Source of the DNA: Robertmurraya siralis
GTDB taxonomy: Bacteria; Bacillota; Bacilli; Bacillales; Cytobacillaceae
NCBI RefSeq assembly: GCF_005502275.1
Contig: NZ_SWLZ01000019.1
Span: 30,438-94,437, forward strand
Direction: 5' to 3'
Length of the DNA: 64,000 bases
Both the position numbers and the translations under genes were made by a program. A model generated the notes under the pieces. That model was not told where the DNA came from, did not search any database, and was given only the letters and a program-made list of their open reading frames with translations. Of this stretch, positions 58,656 through 64,000 are shown in pieces. Position 1 is the first letter of the stretch. Every line of letters begins with the position of its first letter.

Positions 58656-61094
58656 TTATTTATTAAGCTGTGGCGCGTTCGACTTCACGGTGAATTCACC
58701 ATTTTTAACATCAATGATCACCGCTTGCCCTGTTAACACAGTACCCTTAAGCAGCTCTTCAGACAAGCGATCTTCAATATGCTTTTGAATCGCTCTTCTT
58801 AATGGGCGAGCTCCGTATTCTGGATCATAGCCCTCATCGGCAATCTTCTCTATTGCAGCAGCTGTCAGCTGCAATTTAATATCTTGTTCATTAAGACGTT
58901 TAATTAATTGATCAGACATTAATGTAACAATATTTGTTAAATGTTTTTTCTCTAATGCATGGAAAACGATAATCTCGTCAATACGGTTTAGGAATTCAGG
59001 ACGGAATGCTCTTTTTAATTCCTCCATCACTTTCCCCTTCATATCTTTATAATCCTGCTCTCCATCTTGAAGATTAAAACCGACATACTTGTTGCGTTTT
59101 AACGATTCTGCACCGACATTCGACGTCATGATTAACACCGTATTGCGGAAGTCTACCGTTCTTCCTTTCGAGTCTGTCAAACGACCATCCTCAAGCACTT
59201 GAAGCAAAATGTTAAAGACATCTGGATGTGCCTTTTCGATTTCATCAAGAAGGATAACAGAATATGGCTTCCTGCGAACCTTTTCTGTTAATTGTCCACC
59301 CTCATCATAGCCAACATATCCTGGAGGCGAGCCAACAAGTCTTGAAGTCGAGTGCTTCTCCATGTATTCAGACATATCTACTCGAATCATCGCATCTTCG
59401 TCACCGAACATCGCTTCCGCTAACGCGCGGGCAAGTTCTGTTTTCCCAACTCCGGTAGGTCCCAAGAAAATAAATGAGCCAATCGGTCTCTTCGGATCCT
59501 TTAAACCAGCACGAGCTCTACGCACCGCTTTGGAAATGGCATTAACCGCTTCTTCTTGACCAATAACACGAGAATGGAGGATTTCTTCAAGATTCAGAAG
59601 CTTTTGCGTTTCCGTTTGAGCCAATTTAGAGACAGGAATACCGGTCCAGCTCGATACAACACTCGCAATATCTTCCACCGTTACCTCCGAATTCTCTTTC
59701 CCTTGTTTTTCTTTCCACGTTTTCTTCGTCTCTTCTAATTGTTCACGCAGACGCTGTTCAGAATCTCTAAGTGAAGCTGCCTTTTCAAATTCCTGACTTT
59801 GAACGGCCGCATCCTTCTCTTTTCGAACTTCTTCTAATTTCACCTCAAGTTCTTTTAAATTAGGAGGTGTTGTATAGGAACGAAGCCTTACTTTAGAACC
59901 TGCTTCATCAATTAAATCGATCGCCTTATCTGGTAAGAATCGATCGGAAATATAACGATCCGATAACTTAACCGCTGCTTCAATCGCTTCATCTGTAATC
60001 GAGACGCGATGATGAGCTTCATAACGGTCACGCAGTCCTTTTAAAATTTGCACAGATTCTTCAGAGGTCGGCTCGTCAACCGTAATCGGTTGGAAACGAC
60101 GTTCTAGCGCAGCATCCTTTTCAATGTATTTTCGATATTCGTCAAGTGTTGTCGCACCGATACATTGGAGTTCTCCACGAGCCAATGAAGGTTTTAAAAT
60201 ATTCGACGCATCAATCGCTCCTTCTGCTCCACCGGCACCAATTAAAGTGTGCAATTCATCAATGAATAAGATGATATTTCCAGCCTGACGAATCTCATCC
60301 ATAACTTTTTTCAAACGATCCTCAAATTCACCGCGATACTTCGTGCCAGCCACCACTGTTCCCATATCTAATGTCATCACTCTTTTATCTCGTAGAATCT
60401 CAGGAACTTCATTATGGACGATTTGTTGAGCAAGACCTTCAGCAATTGCTGTCTTACCAACTCCCGGCTCTCCAATAAGAACAGGATTATTTTTAGTACG
60501 GCGGCTTAACACTTCAATCACACGTTGGATTTCTTTGCTGCGACCAATAACCGGATCAAGACTTCCTTCACGGGCAATCGCTGTTAAATCACGGGCTAAA
60601 CTATCTAGTGTCGGTGTATTTGCACTTGCTGCTGAACCGCCTTGATGTCCCGCAGATTCGTTGCTACCTAATAATTGGAGGACCTGCTGGCGAGCCTTGT
60701 TTAAGCTAACACCTAGATTATTTAATACACGGGCTGCCACACCTTCACCCTCACGAATTAAACCAAGGAGAATATGCTCCGTTCCAACATATGAATGGCC
60801 AAGCTTTCGTGCCTCATCCATCGATAGCTCGATCACTTTTTTCGCTCTCGGAGTGTAGTGTGGCGTCTGCGAGGCATCTTGACCTCTGCCGATTAAGTTC
60901 TCTACCTCTTCTTGAATTTTGTCAGAACCTAATCCCAATGCATAAAGAGCTTTGGCAGCTATCCCTTCACCTTCGCGGACAAGACCTAGCAATACATGTT
61001 CCGTTCCAATATTGTTATGACCTAAACGATTCGCTTCCTCTTGCGCTAAAGCCAATACTTTTTGAGCTCTTTCTGTAAATCGTCCAAACATCAT
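58656..61094 (-). CDS. clpC: ATP-dependent Clp protease ATPase ClpC
   Basis: An 812-aa AAA+ unfoldase that feeds ClpP. Two N-terminal repeats (residues 1-145), AAA-1 with [18 protein letters not shown], a middle domain with a UVR-like stretch [13 protein letters not shown] that binds McsA/MecA-type adaptors, and AAA-2 with [14 protein letters not shown]. Last gene of the CtsR operon, 31 nt after mcsB. Confidence 0.98.
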   Translation of the reverse strand: MMFGRFTERAQKVLALAQEEANRLGHNNIGTEHVLLGLVREGEGIAAKALYALGLGSDKIQEEVENLIGRGQDASQTPHYTPRAKKVIELSMDEARKLGHSYVGTEHILLGLIREGEGVAARVLNNLGVSLNKARQQVLQLLGSNESAGHQGGSAASANTPTLDSLARDLTAIAREGSLDPVIGRSKEIQRVIEVLSRRTKNNPVLIGEPGVGKTAIAEGLAQQIVHNEVPEILRDKRVMTLDMGTVVAGTKYRGEFEDRLKKVMDEIRQAGNIILFIDELHTLIGAGGAEGAIDASNILKPSLARGELQCIGATTLDEYRKYIEKDAALERRFQPITVDEPTSEESVQILKGLRDRYEAHHRVSITDEAIEAAVKLSDRYISDRFLPDKAIDLIDEAGSKVRLRSYTTPPNLKELEVKLEEVRKEKDAAVQSQEFEKAASLRDSEQRLREQLEETKKTWKEKQGKENSEVTVEDIASVVSSWTGIPVSKLAQTETQKLLNLEEILHSRVIGQEEAVNAISKAVRRARAGLKDPKRPIGSFIFLGPTGVGKTELARALAEAMFGDEDAMIRVDMSEYMEKHSTSRLVGSPPGYVGYDEGGQLTEKVRRKPYSVILLDEIEKAHPDVFNILLQVLEDGRLTDSKGRTVDFRNTVLIMTSNVGAESLKRNKYVGFNLQDGEQDYKDMKGKVMEELKRAFRPEFLNRIDEIIVFHALEKKHLTNIVTLMSDQLIKRLNEQDIKLQLTAAAIEKIADEGYDPEYGARPLRRAIQKHIEDRLSEELLKGTVLTGQAVIIDVKNGEFTVKSNAPQLNK

Positions 61095-61125
61095 CGTCTA
61101 TATCCTCCCTACTAAATTAGGTTTA

Positions 61126-62190
61126 TTAATGTTCCATATTCAATCGTTCTCTTATTAATGAAGCACGCCTTATATCCCGTTCATCTGGTCTTAAAGGACC
61201 TCCGGCATATTGTTGCAAAAATCCCGGCTGAGTGAGAATCATCAGTTCGTTCAAGATATTTTTAGAAATATTTTTAATGAATCCCATATCAATCCCTAAA
61301 CGGACATCTGATAAACAGCTTGCCGCTTCTTTGCTTTCAATCACTCGACAATTAGACAGGACCCCATATGAGCGAAAAACTTTGTCTTCTAATTGTATGT
61401 TTGAAGTTTTTGCTAATGCTTCTCTTGCTGATCTTTCCTCGGAAATTAATTGGGCCACGACACCTTGAAGATCTTCAACGATATCCTCTTCCGATTTTCC
61501 CAGAGTAATTTGATTGGATATTTGAAAAATATTGCCCAGTGCCTCGCTGCCTTCACCATATATCCCTCTCACTACTAATCCAAGCTGATTGATCGCCGGT
61601 ATAATCCGATTTAACTGATGGGTAAGAACAAGACCAGGCAAATGCATCATGACAGACGCTCTCATCCCTGTCCCTACATTTGTCGGACAGCTTGTTAAAT
61701 AACCAATCTGTTCATCGTATGCATAATCTACTTGCTTCTCGATATGATCATCAATTTCATTGGCAACTTTCAATGCTTCTGAAATTTGTAGTCCAGGAAA
61801 CAAACATTGAATCCGAATATGGTCTTCTTCATTCACCATGATGCTGACTTCTTCATTCTCTGAAAGAATACATGCACCTAGTACAGCATTTTTCTCAAGA
61901 TACGGACTAATTAAATGCTTTTCTACCAACACCCTTTTTTGCAACGGCTGAAGGTCATCCATCACTAATAATTCCAAAGTTCCAATCGAGGAAAATGGAT
62001 GCCCACTTACACTTTGGTAAACGGCATCAATTACTTTCTGACCCTCTTCACTTGTAAATACTGTCGGAAATTTATAATCCTTGAAATTTCTAGCCAAACG
62101 TATTCGCGAACTTAATACAATGTCTGAATTGGGACCTTCCGCACTCATCCATGAGCTTACTGCTTGGTTTAAGAACCTCTCCAATGACAT
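61126..62190 (-). CDS. mcsB: Protein-arginine kinase McsB
   Basis: A 354-aa kinase of the guanido-kinase fold that phosphorylates arginine and marks proteins for Clp[13 protein letters not shown] binds ATP and [18 protein letters not shown] holds the conserved Cys. The start at 62190 ([14 protein letters not shown]) is 1 nt after the mcsA stop. The C-terminus is about nine residues shorter than in B. subtilis. Confidence 0.97.
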   Translation of the reverse strand: MSLERFLNQAVSSWMSAEGPNSDIVLSSRIRLARNFKDYKFPTVFTSEEGQKVIDAVYQSVSGHPFSSIGTLELLVMDDLQPLQKRVLVEKHLISPYLEKNAVLGACILSENEEVSIMVNEEDHIRIQCLFPGLQISEALKVANEIDDHIEKQVDYAYDEQIGYLTSCPTNVGTGMRASVMMHLPGLVLTHQLNRIIPAINQLGLVVRGIYGEGSEALGNIFQISNQITLGKSEEDIVEDLQGVVAQLISEERSAREALAKTSNIQLEDKVFRSYGVLSNCRVIESKEAASCLSDVRLGIDMGFIKNISKNILNELMILTQPGFLQQYAGGPLRPDERDIRRASLIRERLNMEH

Positions 62191-62191
62191 G

Positions 62192-62743
62192 TCAATATCC
62201 TCCCTCATTACTACGCTCTAACTGTTTTTCTAATGAGCGTATTTGATCGCGAATCTCTGCTGCCTTTTCAAATTCTTCACGAGAGATAAGTTCTTGAATC
62301 GTTTGCTTTAGATTTTCAATATTTTTGCGAACATGGAGGCTTCCTCCTATTCGCCTTGGTATCTTCCCATTATGAGCCCAATTTCCACTATGCAAACGTC
62401 TAATAATTGGATTTAATTGGCCCTTAAAAGTTTCATAGCAATTTGCACAACCAAATCGACCTATTTTAACAAACTGCTCATAAGTCATCGAGCATTCATC
62501 ACAACGCAAGCTATCCTCTTTATAAAGCGGAGCTTGCGCTTGCTTCGCTGGTTGAAAATTGTTTTGGAGATTGAACAAACCAGCCAATAAATTATTAATA
62601 GAAAATCCCCCTGTATTTACGATAAAGGCCTCACCTTTTTCTTGAGCACACTTTTCACATAAATGCAGGACTGTTTTTTCTCCATTATTAACTTGTGTAA
62701 AATGCAAGGTTGCTTCTCTTTCATGGCATTCCTGACACTTCAT
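62192..62743 (-). CDS. mcsA: McsA, zinc-binding activator of McsB
   Basis: A 183-aa protein with two zinc modules, each with paired CxxC motifs (CQEC...CEKC and CDEC...CANC), and a C-terminal UVR domain ([20 protein letters not shown]) that docks on ClpC. It activates McsB kinase and may sense metals or oxidants through its Cys. Confidence 0.96.
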   Translation of the reverse strand: MKCQECHEREATLHFTQVNNGEKTVLHLCEKCAQEKGEAFIVNTGGFSINNLLAGLFNLQNNFQPAKQAQAPLYKEDSLRCDECSMTYEQFVKIGRFGCANCYETFKGQLNPIIRRLHSGNWAHNGKIPRRIGGSLHVRKNIENLKQTIQELISREEFEKAAEIRDQIRSLEKQLERSNEGGY

Positions 62744-62768
62744 TGTCCTATCACCCCTTATACTCTCT

Positions 62769-63230
62769 TTATTTATATTTAAGAGTAGTGAGCATTGCTT
62801 TTATCATTCTTGAACGAAGCTCATCTCTATACGGTAAATCAATATATAATACCGAACGATCCATAACACTAAGCATAATCTTTGCTTCTCTTTTTGAAAT
62901 AACTTCTTCTTCAACAAGTCGATATATTACATTTTCGGCACTATTTTGCGATATCCGATTATCAATAATCGATAATAGTTGGTCAATAAGGTCTGCATGA
63001 TCATAAGATTGGACTCTCATGATTCGGATATAGCCTCCACCACCTCTTTTGCTTTCAACAATATAACCTTTTTCAATCGTAAATCGCGTATTGATCACAT
63101 AGTTGATTTGAGATGGGACGCATTGAAATTTGTCAGCAATTTCACTTCTCTTAATTTCAACAATCTCTTTTTCGCTCATTTCCAATACTTGTTTCAAGTA
63201 ATGTTCAATGACGTCGGAGATATTCCTCAA
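62769..63230 (-). CDS. ctsR: Class III heat-shock repressor CtsR
   Basis: A 153-aa repressor. The winged helix (residues 1-70) includes EIKRSEIADKFQCVPSQINYV and the glycine-rich thermosensing wing RGGGGYIRI; the C-terminal helical domain follows. The TTG at 63230 is preferred because GGAGGAGG stands just upstream and the length matches; the longer ATG frame covers the operator. McsB and ClpC act on CtsR, so the operon is self-controlled. Confidence 0.96.
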   Translation of the reverse strand: MRNISDVIEHYLKQVLEMSEKEIVEIKRSEIADKFQCVPSQINYVINTRFTIEKGYIVESKRGGGGYIRIMRVQSYDHADLIDQLLSIIDNRISQNSAENVIYRLVEEEVISKREAKIMLSVMDRSVLYIDLPYRDELRSRMIKAMLTTLKYK

Positions 63231-63250
63231 AAGACCTCCTCCTATCTGAC

Positions 63251-63267
63251 TTTGACTATATTTGACT
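63251..63267 (-). promoter_or_regulatory. CtsR operator
   Basis: TTTGACT-ATA-TTTGACT on the plus strand (63251-63257, 63261-63267), the direct heptad repeat with 3-nt spacer of CtsR boxes. It sits between the -10 element and the ribosome binding site of ctsR. Confidence 0.9.
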
Positions 63268-63270
63268 TTT

Positions 63271-63300
63271 ATTATACATGAAGAAGACGTCAATTTGCAA
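63271..63300 (-). promoter_or_regulatory. Sigma-A-type promoter of the ctsR operon
   Basis: On the minus strand TTGCAA (63295-63300), 18-bp spacer, TATAAT (63271-63276). The CtsR box lies directly downstream, suited to block initiation. Confidence 0.75.
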
Positions 63301-63840
63301 CGAAGGAACCTTAACAATTCATTGGATGATTTTTGCTTTGATTATGGGACTTTAAAAGGGTGCTCTCCTTTATTCACCTTACTAATTTTCCCCATTTTTT
63401 GTGATTTTCAAACGAGTATTAATGAATTGGATAGTTGAATGTTCCTTCCTGCAGCAATTATCAATAGTGCCCCCTTTTTATAGATGAAAAGCTTCAGAGG
63501 GTAACTCTTTTTGATCGTTTATACTCGAATGATGGCAAGGCTTTTAGAATAACTGCACTGATCTTTAGGTTGAACGTTTCTATTCGCTCGTGATTACGCT
63601 CGGTTTTGTGCTGAAAAGTACACACTTGGTAGGATTTTAGTTTACGTTGAGTTGCGGGGATTTGGTAAGGTTAAGTAGTTTCTGACGTTAAATTGCGCTG
63701 TTTTAGAGGGTGGGCGTGTTTTGTAGTTTTGTACGTTGGATTGTACGCGTTTGGTGTTCAATTGCGCCAATTTAAGGCATAATTGCGCGTATTTCAATGC
63801 TTATTGCGCATCTCGCCATTCCAGCCACACTTGGGATCAA
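63301..63840. other. Spacer between the rRNA operon and ctsR
   Basis: About 540 bp with no gene. The left half is AT-rich and holds nothing recognisable. The right half carries repeated ATTGCGC units, described separately. Confidence 0.6.
63740..63822. repeat. Degenerate 21-bp tandem repeats with ATTGCGC core
   Basis: Units start at 63740 (ATTGTACGC), 63761 (ATTGCGCC), 63782 (ATTGCGCG) and 63803 (ATTGCGCA), exactly 21 bp apart. A further ATTGCGC occurs at 63692. The remainder of each unit is T-rich and only loosely conserved. Confidence 0.65.
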
Positions 63841-63878
63841 AAAAAGAGCACCCATCATATGGAATACTCTTTTTACTT
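63841..63878 (-). terminator. Terminator of the rRNA operon
   Basis: On the minus strand AAAAAGAG and CTCTTTTTTT close a hairpin with a further partly paired inner part (ATTCCAT/ATGGGTG), directly after the 5S gene. Confidence 0.75.
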
Positions 63879-63880
63879 TG

Positions 63881-63997
<117 letters not shown>

Positions 63998-64000
63998 TAT

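Noticed and set aside
61126..62190. Truncation of mcsB
   Set aside because: The C-terminus is only about nine residues shorter than in B. subtilis and all kinase motifs are present.

Overview
The window is a chromosomal segment of a low-GC, endospore-forming-type Firmicute of the family Bacillaceae. The protein sequences are very close in length and sequence to Bacillus subtilis homologues (RpoB, RpoC, SigH, ClpC, CtsR, ribosomal proteins), Shine-Dalgarno sequences are strong AGGAGG types, and TTG starts are frequent. The rifampicin region of RpoB reads as wild type. Assignments rest on recalled family features; no database search was run.

Region 1 (1-7340, plus strand) is an accessory block. 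It holds the 3' part of a YcaO cyclodehydratase gene ending in a Pro-rich tail, and a two-domain SagB-type dehydrogenase. These are two enzymes of a thiazole/oxazole-modified microcin (azoline peptide) pathway; the precursor and the remaining genes must lie left of the window. Next come an HpaB-type flavin hydroxylase, a second methionine aminopeptidase, a DinB-fold protein and a small double-SH3 protein that seems to start at CTG.

Region 2 (7590-28190, minus strand, read right to left) is the S10-spc-alpha ribosomal superoperon from rpsJ to rplQ, including secY, adk, map, infA, rpmJ and rpoA. It is followed by the ECF transporter core (ecfA1-ecfA2-ecfT), truA, and rplM-rpsI with its own promoter and an L13-type leader. 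A divergent nitroreductase/HxlR-regulator pair with a perfect palindrome between the two genes (28454-29561) sits between rpsJ and tuf.

Region 3 (29600-47950, minus) is the str and rif clusters: tuf, fusA, rpsG, rpsL, a K-turn protein, rpoC, rpoB, a methyltransferase, rplL, rplJ (with an L10-type attenuator), rplA, rplK, nusG, secE, rpmG, sigH. Two tandem copies of a large palindromic intergenic repeat separate rplK from rplA, and a diverged third copy lies downstream of rplQ.

Region 4 (48020-64000, minus) is the RNA-processing, tRNA-charging and stress block: rae1, rlmB, mrnC, cysS-cysE behind a T-box, gltX, ispF, ispD, a PIN/TRAM membrane protein, radA, clpC, mcsB, mcsA, ctsR (with a CtsR operator) and a 5S rRNA gene closing an rRNA operon. 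The most unusual point is here. The usual radA-disA pair is disrupted: disA is absent, replaced by about 910 bp without a clear gene, and the RadA protein is strongly divergent in motifs that are normally invariant.
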